Source: CAWCDJ01 sp963796485 (GTDB lineage: Bacteria > Acidobacteriota > Terriglobia > Bryobacterales > Bryobacteraceae). From it: a stretch of DNA of 64,000 nucleotides. The notes beneath the pieces are model-generated. The model made no database searches and was not told the origin of the DNA. It was given only the letters and a program-made list of their open reading frames with translations. The position numbers were made by a program, and so were the translations under genes. Below are positions 1 through 8,701 of the stretch, piece by piece. Each line of letters begins with the position of its first letter. The stretch's first letter is position 1. The stretch lies in NCBI GenBank assembly GCA_963796485.1, contig CAWCLV010000006.1, forward strand, positions 62,001 to 126,000. The letters run 5' to 3'.

Positions 1-839
1 AACAGGTACAAAGGCTGATCGTTGCGCGAAATGTTGGTCACGCGGAACGTCTGTTCGCCGGTGCGGGGGTCCGAGAAGCGGCTCTGCACCACCATCTGCA
101 AATCGGGCGAATACCAGCGTTCATTGACGACCTGCAAGGGGCGGTCGTTGCCGATGGCGCCGGTGGCAATCGTGCCGGTGGTGCGGGTTCCCTCCGCGGA
201 AACGCCCTCGATGATTTGAGTGCCCAGCGATTCGGGCTTGCCGGGGGCGAGTTCCTTGCCGAAATCCATCGGATCGGGAAATGCAAGTCCGGCGCCTCCA
301 CCTGACCTTACGATCGTGCGGGCGAATACCTTATTTTCGGTGGCGCTCTGCTCCGCTTCCGCCTTGGCTTTCGCCATTTCCGGGCCGGGCGGGGGTAAGT
401 TCATCCGGAACGTGTTCGGCTGCCCGTCCTGTGCGACATAGAAGAAGCCGCCGCCCAGCGGAAGTTGCTGAGCAGTCTGAGTTTTTGGGTTCAGGATGTA
501 GCTGGCCTTGGCCACCGGGTCCCAGATGGTGATAGATTCTGGAGTCTCGCGCCGCGTGCGGCCTTCGGTATCGCGGTAAACCTGAGCCTGCGTCTGGTTG
601 TGGATGCGGGTGCCGTCCGCCAGCACCTGGTTGGTCTCCGTGATTTCCGTCGCGGAGTACGGCGCATTTTTGATGGTTTTGCCGAGGACGCCGGTGCGGA
701 TACTGACGATCTTCGCCTGCGCCGCCACGCGCTCGGCGTCCATCTTCATGACCCGAATCTGGGTGTTGTCTTCCTGGGCCACGGCCGTGAATGCCAGGGC
801 CGGGATTGCCGCTGCTATAACCAGAATCTGCTTCGTCAT
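1..839 (-). CDS. secreted hypothetical protein, 3' end cut by window edge
   Basis: The minus-strand frame opens with ATG at 839 (MTKQILVIAAAIPALAFTAV) after an AGAGGAG ribosome site and stays open to base 1, so the C-terminus lies outside. The N-terminus is a signal peptide, probably cleaved after an Ala near residue 21, so the protein is exported. The mature part (about 258 residues visible) is rich in phrases such as VLADGTRIHNQTQAQVYRDTEGRTRRE and TNISRNDQPLYL, a style seen in secreted Acidobacteriota proteins of unknown function. No catalytic motif is visible. It is the last gene of a run of sigma factor, anti-sigma factor and this protein, so it may be part of that cell-envelope regulatory unit. 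The function is unknown. Confidence 0.75.
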   Translation of the reverse strand, partial: MTKQILVIAAAIPALAFTAVAQEDNTQIRVMKMDAERVAAQAKIVSIRTGVLGKTIKNAPYSATEITETNQVLADGTRIHNQTQAQVYRDTEGRTRRETPESITIWDPVAKASYILNPKTQTAQQLPLGGGFFYVAQDGQPNTFRMNLPPPGPEMAKAKAEAEQSATENKVFARTIVRSGGGAGLAFPDPMDFGKELAPGKPESLGTQIIEGVSAEGTRTTGTIATGAIGNDRPLQVVNERWYSPDLQMVVQSRFSDPRTGEQTFRVTNISRNDQPLYL

Positions 840-883
840 TCCGTTCTCCTCTGCCTGTTCTGCCCGCTCCCGATCGCGTTCCT

Positions 884-977
884 ACCGCGGAGACGCGGAA
901 CCGCTGAGGAAAACGCGGAGAAAACCAGGTTTTGTTTCTTCTCTGCGTTCCTCTCCGCGTCTCCGCGTCTCCGCGGT
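884..977. repeat. long hairpin of CGCGGAGACGCGG-type dispersed repeat
   Basis: ACCGCGGAGACGCGGA (884-899) pairs perfectly with the reverse complement at 962-977. The interior also folds back on itself (AAAACC/GGTTTT near 923-934). It fills the gap between the anti-sigma gene and the next gene. A related, less symmetrical copy occurs near 7819-7860, so this looks like one member of a dispersed repeat family. It may also act as a transcription attenuator for the minus-strand operon. Confidence 0.6.
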
Positions 978-1003
978 TAATTGGCATCTCGCGGTACTCA
1001 CGC

Positions 1004-1582
1004 TCACGGCGCCGCGATAAGCCGGTAGGCCCGCGCGCGGCCATCGGCCGAAAAAACCACGTCCGCCGGGATCTGGTCCGGCCCCAGCGCCATTCGGACT
1101 ACCCAGCCGGCCTCAAACGGTTCGTTGTCGAGCGCGATGAACGTCTCGGTGCGATCGGCCGGCCGGCGCGCGGACGCGCGCAGCGCCGGCTTCGGGCGAA
1201 CCGCAGCTTCGTGTACGACTGGCGCGGCTTCGGCCTGTTGCACCACGGGCGGTGCGATAGCTTCGGCGACCCGCTCCGGCCGGGTAGCCTGATGCGGGCT
1301 CACCAGGATCGCCAGAACGATTGCCGCCGCTGCAGCCAGACCCGCAGCCCCCCATCTCCAGTTCCTGCGCGCCGGCCTTTTGGCCGCCAATACCGGCAGC
1401 GCCGGTTCCGCCAGCGCCTCCATCCATTCCGAGACCCGGCCGGCCCTAGCCGATACGGCCTCGAATTTCTCTTTGCACTCCGGGCACTCCGTCATATGCG
1501 CCGCCGCCCGCTCCATTTCTTCCGGAGCGAGTTCGCGATCCAGGTATGCTCGAAGATCTCCTTCCGCCCAACACTCCGTCAT
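1004..1582 (-). CDS. zinc-finger anti-sigma factor
   Basis: This is a 192-residue protein with an N-terminal zinc-binding anti-sigma motif, H29-x3-C33-x2-C36 (AAHMTECPECKEKF). A single membrane segment follows at about residues 75-93 (AAGLAAAAAIVLAILV), and then a Pro/Ala-rich periplasmic tail. That is the usual plan of a membrane anti-sigma factor which holds an ECF sigma factor at the inner membrane. The start codon overlaps the stop of the upstream sigma gene (ATGA at 1579-1582), so the pair is translationally coupled. The signal that releases the sigma factor cannot be read from the sequence. Confidence 0.85.
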   Translation of the reverse strand: MTECWAEGDLRAYLDRELAPEEMERAAAHMTECPECKEKFEAVSARAGRVSEWMEALAEPALPVLAAKRPARRNWRWGAAGLAAAAAIVLAILVSPHQATRPERVAEAIAPPVVQQAEAAPVVHEAAVRPKPALRASARRPADRTETFIALDNEPFEAGWVVRMALGPDQIPADVVFSADGRARAYRLIAAP

Positions 1583-2145
1583 ACGTCATCTCCGTAACGC
1601 GCGCGGAATTTCCTCTCAAATTCGGCCTCGGCGCGCGCCAGCATCGTCCCGACCGATGCCGGATGGATGCCGAGCGTTTCCGCGAGTTCCCGGTACGCCA
1701 GGCCGTTTGCCCGCAGCAGCAGCAACTGGGCATCGCGCGGCTTGAGTTCCCCGAGCACAATCCTGACGCGGGCCTGCCGCTCGCGGCGAATCATCCCCGC
1801 CAGCGTGTCGTTCGATTCCGCGGTCCGCAGGCTTTCCGCCCCGGCCGCCTCTTCGCGCCGGCGCCGCCGCGCGTTCGACCGCAGCGCGTCCAGGCCGGCA
1901 TTGGTGGCCACCCGGTAAACCCACGGGATATCGGCCGGGCCGCGTTGCGAGAGCTTGCAAAAAACATCCGAGGCGATCTCCTCGGCCTGCGCGCGGTCGC
2001 CCGTGAGGCGCGCGAGCATGGCTACCACGCGCGGATAATGCTCCCGGAACAGCGCGTCGAACCCGGCGCCATCCGTTCGGGCGGCGGGCATCAGCACGGC
2101 TTCCTCGGCGGGCGGCACACTCTTTATAACGAACGCGCCAGACAT
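1579..2145 (-). CDS. ECF RNA polymerase sigma factor
   Basis: This is a 188-residue sigma-70-family protein. Region 2 is seen at about residues 25-70 (FDALFREHYPRVVAMLARLTGD...AEEIASDVFCKL). Region 4 lies at about 130-180 (LKPRDAQLLLLRANGLAYRELAETLGIHPASVGTMLARAE), with the helix-turn-helix that reads the -35 box. The longer reading frame continues upstream to 2703 only by overlapping the methyltransferase gene; the ATG at 2145, 14 bases past that gene's stop, gives a normal ECF length. It overlaps the anti-sigma gene by 4 bases. It probably directs transcription of an envelope regulon, perhaps including its own operon. Confidence 0.88.
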   Translation of the reverse strand: MSGAFVIKSVPPAEEAVLMPAARTDGAGFDALFREHYPRVVAMLARLTGDRAQAEEIASDVFCKLSQRGPADIPWVYRVATNAGLDALRSNARRRRREEAAGAESLRTAESNDTLAGMIRRERQARVRIVLGELKPRDAQLLLLRANGLAYRELAETLGIHPASVGTMLARAEAEFERKFRARYGDDV

Positions 2146-2159
2146 TTTGTGACGCCCCG

Positions 2160-3071
2160 TCAATAGAAAAAGAGCACATCCGGCCTCACGTGGCTCCGGG
2201 TCGCCACGCATTGGCCGCATTCCACGGTGTAGTCTGTCCGGATTTTGCGCACGGCGGCGGGGATGGTCCGCTCGTCGTCGGGCTTGTGTTCGGTGGCGAT
2301 GGCGAGGCGCGGCTTGAAGCGGGTGATGGTGTCGCGGGCTCCGGCGATCGCCCGCACCTCGGCGCCCTCCACGTCCATTTTGATGAAGTCCACGCGAGGC
2401 AGGTTGAGTTCGGCTACGATCCGGTCGATGGTGGTCAGGGGCACCACGATGGAAGCGTGCGAATCGTCCGGATGCAGCACCACGCTGTTGGCGGCGAAGT
2501 TGGTATCGTCCACGTTGAGGGTGAGATGGTCTTCGCCGTCCCAGACGCCCTTGGGGTAGACCACCACCCGGCCCGCGGCCGATTCGGCGGCGGTATTGCG
2601 GCGGATGCACTCGGCGCTGGAGGGCGATATCTCGATCGCCACCACTTTGGCCGCCCCCGCCCGGAGGGCTTCGCGGGTGAAATCGCCGTCGCTGGCGCCG
2701 CAATCCAGCACGATATCGCCGGGGTGAATGAAGTGGGCCCCGCTACCGTAGACGTGGCGTTCCATTTCAGCCAGGTTGAACGGCAGCACGTACCGGTTCC
2801 CCTTCGGAATCCAGAACTGGCCCTTCGGCGTGTCCCATAGCTCCAGTCCGTTCTCCTGCCGGACGAGCCGGCTGGACTGGAGGATCCGGTCCTTGATGGC
2901 CAGCGTGTCGGCGAGGTTCGCGTCGCTGCGGAGCGCGTTCGCCATCGGGCAGGCCGGGCTGTTCCCGGTAATTACCAGGGCGAACAGGCGGAACGGCGGG
3001 TACCATGCGTAAGCCGCGGCCGTCGCCGCCAGCAGAATGGCCGTTACGGCCAAAACCTTTTTAGCCCTCAC
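2160..3071 (-). CDS. FkbM-family SAM-dependent methyltransferase, membrane anchored
   Basis: The protein has 303 residues. An N-terminal hydrophobic segment (residues 5-25, VLAVTAILLAATAAAYAWYP) suggests a membrane anchor or signal. The FkbM methyltransferase core follows, with motif I VLDCGASDGDFT, an acidic end to the next strand (VVAIEISP) that would hold the SAM ribose, and the family hallmark IKMDVEGAE. FkbM enzymes O-methylate sugars, polyketides and other small molecules; the substrate here is unknown. The sigma gene begins 14 bases downstream, so these genes are probably co-transcribed. It is divergent from the ABC transporter genes starting at 3121. Confidence 0.85.
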   Translation of the reverse strand: MRAKKVLAVTAILLAATAAAYAWYPPFRLFALVITGNSPACPMANALRSDANLADTLAIKDRILQSSRLVRQENGLELWDTPKGQFWIPKGNRYVLPFNLAEMERHVYGSGAHFIHPGDIVLDCGASDGDFTREALRAGAAKVVAIEISPSSAECIRRNTAAESAAGRVVVYPKGVWDGEDHLTLNVDDTNFAANSVVLHPDDSHASIVVPLTTIDRIVAELNLPRVDFIKMDVEGAEVRAIAGARDTITRFKPRLAIATEHKPDDERTIPAAVRKIRTDYTVECGQCVATRSHVRPDVLFFY

Positions 3072-3120
3072 AGGATGATGGTAAGGGATTTTTCGCCGCG
3101 CCGTCCGTCACAATGAAAGT

Positions 3121-3864
3121 ATGATCTCCTGCCGCAACCTGACGCGCCGTTTCGGAGACTTCACGGCGGTGGACCACCTGGACCTGGAAGTGGCCGGGGG
3201 CGCCATCTGCGCGTTCCTGGGCCCCAATGGAGCCGGCAAATCCACGACTGTGAAGATGCTGACCGGCCTCCTCGTGCCCACCGAAGGCGAGGTGCAGGTC
3301 TGCGGGCTCAACGTGGCGGCCGACCCCATCGCGGTCAAGCGCATCATCGGGGTGTTGCCGGAGGACCTGGGCTTGTTCGACGATCTCACGGTGGAGGAAC
3401 ACCTGCTGCTCACGGGCGATGTCTACGGCCTGCCGAAGACTGAGACCCGCTCGCGCGCCACGCAGTTGCTGCACGCGTTGAGCCTGGAACATGGGCGCCA
3501 CACCTTCGCCGCCGCCTGCTCGCACGGCATGCGGAAGAAGACTTCCTTCGCCATGGCCCTGCTGCCCAACCCGCGGGTGCTCTTCCTCGACGAGCCGTTC
3601 GAAGCCATCGACCCCGTCACTTCGAAAATCATGCGGGCCATGCTGCAATCGGTCGCGCGGCGCGGCGTCACCGTCTTCCTGACCGCCCACATTCTTTCCG
3701 TCGCCGAGGAGATCGCCACCCGGATCGTGATGCTCCGCAAAGGAAAGAAGGTTTGGGACTCGCCGGCCGCGGAGGTGCTGCAATCGCTCGAACAGCACTA
3801 TTTCGATCTGGTCGAGGCGCCGGTGGTCGAGGAATTGGAATGGCTCGGACATTCGCGATCCTGA
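3121..3864 (+). CDS. ABC transporter ATP-binding protein
   Basis: This 247-residue nucleotide-binding domain has Walker A GPNGAGKST (about residues 38-46), Q-loop region IGVLPEDLGLFDDLTVEEHL, a signature loop of the form SHGMRKK, Walker B VLFLDEPFEAIDP and the switch histidine in FLTAHILS. The SHGM-type signature is usual in ABC-2 exporter ATPases of the CcmA group. The downstream gene starts inside its last codons (overlap 3840-3864) and encodes a membrane protein, so the two form an exporter. The cargo is unknown. Confidence 0.9.
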   Translation: MISCRNLTRRFGDFTAVDHLDLEVAGGAICAFLGPNGAGKSTTVKMLTGLLVPTEGEVQVCGLNVAADPIAVKRIIGVLPEDLGLFDDLTVEEHLLLTGDVYGLPKTETRSRATQLLHALSLEHGRHTFAAACSHGMRKKTSFAMALLPNPRVLFLDEPFEAIDPVTSKIMRAMLQSVARRGVTVFLTAHILSVAEEIATRIVMLRKGKKVWDSPAAEVLQSLEQHYFDLVEAPVVEELEWLGHSRS

Positions 3865-4859
3865 AGGCGCTCGCGCGCGCCGTGGGACGGGATCAGCGTT
3901 CGCTTGAGTCGGTGGTGGGCAACAATTTCTTCATCGTCACCATTTTGCTCTTGCAGGATGCAGGCATCTTCATCTATCTGCTGATCGGGCTGGTGCTGCT
4001 GTTTCCCTTGAGCACGGACCCGCTGCGCAAAATTCCACCGTCGCGGTTGGCCCTGTGGCCGCTGGAACATCGCGAGCGGCGCCTGCTGCGCCTGGTGAGC
4101 CCGTGGGTCAGCCCGGCTGCGTGGCTCATCCTTGCGCTTGCCCTCTGGGCCGCCCACGGCCGCCTCACCGCCGGACTGTGGGGTTTCGTCGCGGGACTGG
4201 TTGCGACGGGCTTCCTGCTGTCCGATCTACCCTTCAACCCCAGCCGGAGGATCTGGCTGGCCGTACCCAACTTCCCGAGCCCCTGGAATCAACTGGTGCG
4301 GAAGAACGTGCGGGCGATTCTCTCCACGCTCGATTTTTATTGCGCGCTGCTGCTCACGCTTGCGGCCATCGCGTTCCGCATCGCCGGGGTGCTGCCGCGC
4401 GAAGGATTTTTCGTCTTGACGCTGCTGGTTCAGGTGGCGCTTTCGAGTTACGCGCAAAGCCTGTTTGGCCTCGATGGACGCAGCGGCCGCGAGCGCTACC
4501 GTCTCCTTCCGCTCCGCGGCTGGCAGGTGCTGTTCGCCAAGGATGCCGCGTTTCTGGCGGCGGCGATCCTGTTCGCCGTCCCGCTCGCCCCCATGGCCGG
4601 GGCCGGCGCCGCGCTGGTCGCGCTGGCCGTGGGACATCAGCCCTCCGTAAACCGGCCCAGAATCCAGACCAGGTGGCGGTTTTCGAGCGGAGGCTCGATC
4701 ATCCTCGGGCTGGTGCAGGCGGCACTCATGGCCGCGGCTGCGTCGGCCATCTATTTCACCAGCCCGCTTTTCCTCGCGGCGTGCCTGGCGGCATGGGCGC
4801 TATCGCTTTGGCATTTCGGCCGCGTCATCGAAAGCACGGGACTCTCAGAAGCGGAATAG
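3840..4859 (+). CDS. ABC-2-type exporter membrane subunit
   Basis: This is a 339-residue hydrophobic protein with several membrane helices (for example FFIVTILLLQDAGIFIYLLIGLVLLF, AWLILALALWAAHG, FYCALLLTLAAIAFRIAG, LAAAILFAVPLAPMAGAGAALVALAV and ILGLVQAALMAAAASAIYF). I chose the ATG at 3840, which overlaps the ATPase gene by 25 bases. The in-frame codon at 3753 would lie deep inside the ATPase gene and adds an Arg/Gly-rich non-membrane stretch. The position implies it is the permease partner of the ATPase. No family-specific motif beyond the topology was recognised. Confidence 0.8.
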   Translation: MARTFAILKALARAVGRDQRSLESVVGNNFFIVTILLLQDAGIFIYLLIGLVLLFPLSTDPLRKIPPSRLALWPLEHRERRLLRLVSPWVSPAAWLILALALWAAHGRLTAGLWGFVAGLVATGFLLSDLPFNPSRRIWLAVPNFPSPWNQLVRKNVRAILSTLDFYCALLLTLAAIAFRIAGVLPREGFFVLTLLVQVALSSYAQSLFGLDGRSGRERYRLLPLRGWQVLFAKDAAFLAAAILFAVPLAPMAGAGAALVALAVGHQPSVNRPRIQTRWRFSSGGSIILGLVQAALMAAAASAIYFTSPLFLAACLAAWALSLWHFGRVIESTGLSEAE

Positions 4860-7034
4860 GTACGTCAGTTTCGCGAAGATCTGGCGGCCGGTGTTCAGCG
4901 TCGGAGAGCCCGCAAGCTGGAGGTACGGCGGCTTCGAGGGATCGAACACCAGGTTCTCGTAAATATCCGTATAGCCGACGTAGAGCGCGGTGCCGGGATG
5001 CAGCAGGTAAGTCGCCAGAAAGTCGAAGCCGATCCTTTTCGTGCGGTCCAGGGTCACCATGCCGGGGTTGGGCAGCACGCCGTTATAATCGAAAATCGCC
5101 CGGAACGAGAGTTCGCGCGAAAGCTGGTAATTCACCTTCGAGCGTGCGATGTGATTAGTGTACGCCGTAACGCTTCCGGCTTTCAGCGTGCTGTAGAGAT
5201 AGGTTTCGTCCAGCCGGACCCTCGGCGTGGGGCGGAAGGTCAAAGAGAGGCTGCCTTGCCGGGAGTTGCCGGCGAACGGAGCGCTTCCCGCCACCGGGTA
5301 GTAGTTCACGCCCGAGCCGTGCGTGTACCCGGCGGAAACCGCCATCCAGCGGAACCATTCGCTGTTGAGTTGATAGTCGTTGTAGCCTTTCCGAAACCCG
5401 AATCCGTTGTAGAGCTCGAATGCCTCGGTGCGCCCGACGCTGAAATTGCTCAGCCGGGTGAACTCCATGTTCCAGGCCATCTCGACTTGCCAATCCTGCG
5501 TCCGGCCCTTGCGGTCCCAGTTGCCGAGCACCACCAGATCGGGGCCGAAATCCACGAGCGTTTTCTTTTCCCGCCAGAAGCGGTATCCCACCTTGTTCCG
5601 GAACTCGCGGATATCCACTCGCGGAATGTACCCCAGGTCATCGCGAAAATTCGGGCTCCGGTCGGTGTAAGCCGATAGATACTGAAACCTGCGGCTGGAC
5701 CGGCTGATCTGCGCGAAGTAGCCGTTGCCGGAGTAATCCGAGCCGTCGAGCGGCCTCGTCCGCGTCGTGACTGCCTGCCCAGTGAAGAAGAATCGATGAG
5801 GCAGGTGCAGGCGGGTATCGAGCGAAGCCACCCGGTTGAATCCGGTGGAAAGTTCGCGGTCCGTACCGAAAAATCGCAGGTGCGAGTCCTGCAGGAAATC
5901 GCGCTGGATACTGATGACGGCGTCGGTGGCGCGGCCCAACCCCGCCGACTGCGGAGCGCGGTCATCGCTGGTGAGTACGCCGAGCCCCCAGCGCCCGACT
6001 TTTCCGGTCAGGCGGATGCCGAACTCCGGGTCGATAATCCGCCGCGAAAAGAACAGGTCCTGCGGCACCGCGAAATAAGACGCGTTCTCCATGAAAAAGG
6101 GCCGGAGTTCGGGGAAGAACACCTCGTATCGCTGGTTCACCGTGACCTGCGGCTCGTCCGATTCCACCTGGCTGAAATCGGGGTTCAGGGTCGCGTCCAG
6201 CGTGAGGGCGTCTTTGATCACCATTTTCGCGTCGAACCCGCCGCGGTACCCCGGCTCGGTGACCATGGCGGGAATACCGTTCTCTGGCCGATCGAGGTAC
6301 CGCGATCCGGAGAGCAAGCCGTAGGGGATGAACTGCAGATTGCGCCCCGGGGAGATATTCTCGAGTCCATTCATCTCGCCGAACTGCGCGACGAATTGGG
6401 GAAGCCTGCGCCGCGTAATGTACGGCCACATCGAGAATTCGTTGTTGCGCTGGATGAAGCGGCCGAGCATCACGCCCCAGGTCTGGCACTCGGCGTCCGG
6501 AAACCGGAGAGTCTTAAACGGGATGGTGATCAGGACGACGTAGCCGTCCTCGGTGATCCTGGCTTCGGTGTACCAGAGCCCCTCCCAACTGAAGTCGTCG
6601 CCGACCCCGTCCGTGGTGATCCCGTCCAGTTGAATGGCATAGGGATTTACATCGAACCAGTAAGCGTGGCGGTGGTCGTGGAAGGTATCGATATTGATGG
6701 TGACGCGGTCGTCGGTGAGGATCTGTTTCCGCTTGGCGACCCGGGCGCGGATCAGCCGGGGATCATCCTTAGCGATGAACGCGACGTACAAATTCGCCGC
6801 ATCGTAGGAGAGAAACGCCGCCGTGGGCTGCGAAACCGGAGCGCCGTCGCCGGGGTCCATCTGGCGAAAATTCGTTACCGTGAGTTCGGCCTCCCGGGGA
6901 ACACCAGTGAGAAAGTCCGCGAGTTTGGGTGGACGGGATACCCTCGGGATCGTGAGCGATTCGATTTCCTCCGGCCATGCCCCCGGAGCGATCAGCAAAA
7001 TAAGAGCTGCGAGTCTTTTTAGCAAGAAATTCAT
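4845..7034 (-). CDS. DUF5916 outer-membrane protein with N-terminal CBM9-like domain
   Basis: The protein has 729 residues and begins with a signal peptide (MNFLLKRLAALILLIAPGAW). Residues about 40-220 resemble the family-9 carbohydrate-binding fold that precedes DUF5916 (AAFLSYDAANLYVAFIAKDD, DRVTINIDTFHDHRHAYWFDVNPYAIQLDG). The remainder is an alternating, aromatic-rich beta-strand pattern ending LTYLFRF, typical of a C-terminal outer-membrane barrel with a terminal Phe. The family is common in Acidobacteriota and Bacteroidota, and its substrate is not established. The last 15 bases overlap the convergent ABC permease gene. Confidence 0.85.
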   Translation of the reverse strand: MNFLLKRLAALILLIAPGAWPEEIESLTIPRVSRPPKLADFLTGVPREAELTVTNFRQMDPGDGAPVSQPTAAFLSYDAANLYVAFIAKDDPRLIRARVAKRKQILTDDRVTINIDTFHDHRHAYWFDVNPYAIQLDGITTDGVGDDFSWEGLWYTEARITEDGYVVLITIPFKTLRFPDAECQTWGVMLGRFIQRNNEFSMWPYITRRRLPQFVAQFGEMNGLENISPGRNLQFIPYGLLSGSRYLDRPENGIPAMVTEPGYRGGFDAKMVIKDALTLDATLNPDFSQVESDEPQVTVNQRYEVFFPELRPFFMENASYFAVPQDLFFSRRIIDPEFGIRLTGKVGRWGLGVLTSDDRAPQSAGLGRATDAVISIQRDFLQDSHLRFFGTDRELSTGFNRVASLDTRLHLPHRFFFTGQAVTTRTRPLDGSDYSGNGYFAQISRSSRRFQYLSAYTDRSPNFRDDLGYIPRVDIREFRNKVGYRFWREKKTLVDFGPDLVVLGNWDRKGRTQDWQVEMAWNMEFTRLSNFSVGRTEAFELYNGFGFRKGYNDYQLNSEWFRWMAVSAGYTHGSGVNYYPVAGSAPFAGNSRQGSLSLTFRPTPRVRLDETYLYSTLKAGSVTAYTNHIARSKVNYQLSRELSFRAIFDYNGVLPNPGMVTLDRTKRIGFDFLATYLLHPGTALYVGYTDIYENLVFDPSKPPYLQLAGSPTLNTGRQIFAKLTYLFRF

Positions 7035-7079
7035 AATCGCATGCGGCGCGGCCCCGCGAGGGCCTTATCATGTGTATCT

Positions 7080-7790
7080 ATGCAGACAATTCCGCATGCC
7101 CCGCATGTCGAAAAGCATTTCGAGGCCTCCGAGACCGTCCGCGACGTGGTGATCGGGATGTCGGACGGCTTGACCGTCCCATTCGCGCTTGCCGCGGGAC
7201 TTTCCGGAACGGTCGCCCAGACCTGGATCGTGGTTGCGGCGGGCCTGGCGGAGATCGCGGCGGGCTCGATCGCGATGGGGCTGGGTGGATACCTCGCCGC
7301 GCGCACCGATCGCGACCATTACTATTCCGAGCGCGACCGGGAGCTGCGCGAGACCGTCGAACTGCCCGCGAAAGAGCGCGAGGAAGTGGCGGAAGTGTTC
7401 CGCGGCTACGGGATGTCGGAGGCCGATATCAAGCCCGTCGTGGCAGCCATCAGCGCAGACCAGAATCGCTGGGTGGACTTCATGATGAAGTTCGAGCTTG
7501 GCTTCGAGGCGCCGGAGCCGAAGCGCGCGCGCAATAGCGCGGTAACCATTGCGATCTCCTACATCCTCGGGGGGTTGGTGCCGCTGGCCCCGTACATGAT
7601 AATCGGCGAACTCTACCGGGCGCTTCTGATTTCGGCCGTAGTCACCCTGGCCGCGCTCTTTGTATTCGGGTTCGTCAAGGGCCGGATGACCGGAATCTCC
7701 CCGTGGCGCGGCGGGCTGCAGACCGTGGTGATCGGCGGGTTGGCATCCGCCGCGGCATTCGGCCTGGCCAGGTGGATCGGGCAGAAATAG
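7080..7790 (+). CDS. VIT1/CCC1-family iron/manganese transporter
   Basis: This 236-residue membrane protein starts at the ATG at 7080 (MQTIPHAPHVEKHFEASE); an upstream in-frame ATG at 7041 adds a non-conserved tail. The VIT1/CCC1 signature DVVIGMSDGLTVPFALAAGLSG is in the first membrane helix, followed by GLAEIAAGSIAMGLGGYLAARTD. A cytoplasmic charged region (DRDHYYSERDRELRETVELP...) and three C-terminal helices complete the family layout. Members export or sequester Fe2+ or Mn2+ with proton exchange. It is divergent from the DUF5916 gene. A 15-base tandem duplication covers its stop codon but does not alter the product. Confidence 0.9.
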   Translation: MQTIPHAPHVEKHFEASETVRDVVIGMSDGLTVPFALAAGLSGTVAQTWIVVAAGLAEIAAGSIAMGLGGYLAARTDRDHYYSERDRELRETVELPAKEREEVAEVFRGYGMSEADIKPVVAAISADQNRWVDFMMKFELGFEAPEPKRARNSAVTIAISYILGGLVPLAPYMIIGELYRALLISAVVTLAALFVFGFVKGRMTGISPWRGGLQTVVIGGLASAAAFGLARWIGQK

Positions 7791-7860
7791 TCGGGGCAGA
7801 AATAGTCGGGGACAAAGCCTTCAACCGCGGAGGCGCAGAGAACGCAGAGGAAGCGCAAGA
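7782..7860. repeat. 15-bp tandem duplication followed by GCAGAG-rich dispersed repeat
   Basis: CAGAAATAGTCGGGG occurs twice in tandem (7782-7796 and 7797-7811); the first copy contains the stop codon of the transporter gene. A purine-rich stretch (ACCGCGGAGGCGCAGAGAAC, then CGCAGAGG) follows at about 7819-7852 and resembles the arm of the hairpin at 884-977. No gene is visible between 7791 and 7933. Confidence 0.5.
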
Positions 7861-7933
7861 AAACAAAATCAAGATCAGGCCGGCGTGCTTTCCAATACAG
7901 CGCGGGGTCGGCCTACTTTGTAGCTTGAAGTAT

Positions 7934-8701
7934 ATGAGGCTGGAAGGAAAGAACGCGCTCGTCACCGGCAGCGACCAGGGGATCGGCCAAGCCATCGCGC
8001 TGCGTCTCGCCGAAGAAGGCGCCGACGTGGTGATCAACTACCACACGAACCGCGCCGGGGCCGAGGAAACGCGGGCGCAGGTCGAGAAAATGGGCCGGCA
8101 TTCGGCGGCGATCCAGGCCGACGTCGGCAACCCGGAGGCCGCCCGGAAGCTGGTAGAGGAAGCCATTACCGCCCTGGGTTCTCTCGAGATCCTGGTGAAC
8201 AATGCGGGGATCGAAAAGCGCGCGGCTTTTCTTGAGATCGCGGAGGCGGATTACCTCGCCGTGATCGGCGTGAACCTGCACGGGCCTTTTTTCCTGACCC
8301 AGGCCTTCGTTCGGCAACTCGTGGACCGTAAGAGGCCGGGCAAGGTCATCAACGTCAGCTCGGTCCACGAAGAACTGCCGTTTCCGAACTTCACCCCGTA
8401 TTGTATGGCGAAGGGCGGGCTCAAGATGATGATGCGCAACCTGGCGGTGGAACTCGCCCAATACGGCATTACGGTGAACAACATCGCTCCGGGCGCCATC
8501 GAGACACCGATTAACCGCAAGCTCATGGGCAGCCAGGCGCTGCTGGAAAACGTCCTGCGGAATATCCCGCTGCACCGCATGGGGAAGCCGGCGGATGTGG
8601 CGAATGTGGCGGCATTTCTCGCCTGCAGCGAGGCGGATTACATTACCGGCACCACAACGGTTGTGGATGGCGGACTGCTCTGGAATTACCAGGAACAATG
8701 A
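7934..8701 (+). CDS. short-chain dehydrogenase/reductase, glucose 1-dehydrogenase-like
   Basis: This 255-residue classical SDR has cofactor motif TGSDQGIG near residue 12, NNAG at about 90, catalytic Ser in VINVSSVHEE, catalytic Tyr/Lys in PYCMAKGG, and the late motif NNIAPGAIETP. The ATG at 7934 follows a long in-frame extension that is mostly repeat DNA, and the family N-terminus (MRLEGKNALVTG) begins exactly here. The GH15 gene starts within its stop codon (ATGA, 8698-8701), so the two are coupled; a sugar substrate such as glucose is a reasonable inference. Confidence 0.9.
   Translation: MRLEGKNALVTGSDQGIGQAIALRLAEEGADVVINYHTNRAGAEETRAQVEKMGRHSAAIQADVGNPEAARKLVEEAITALGSLEILVNNAGIEKRAAFLEIAEADYLAVIGVNLHGPFFLTQAFVRQLVDRKRPGKVINVSSVHEELPFPNFTPYCMAKGGLKMMMRNLAVELAQYGITVNNIAPGAIETPINRKLMGSQALLENVLRNIPLHRMGKPADVANVAAFLACSEADYITGTTTVVDGGLLWNYQEQ

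Noticed and set aside
1579..2703. Long version of the sigma factor (374 residues)
   Set aside because: The extra 186 residues overlap the methyltransferase gene in a frame with Arg/Gly-rich shadow composition. The ATG at 2145 gives a normal ECF length.
3481..3610. Unusual signature loop in the ABC ATPase
   Set aside because: SHGMRKK is common in CcmA/ABC-2-type exporter ATPases, so it is not odd.
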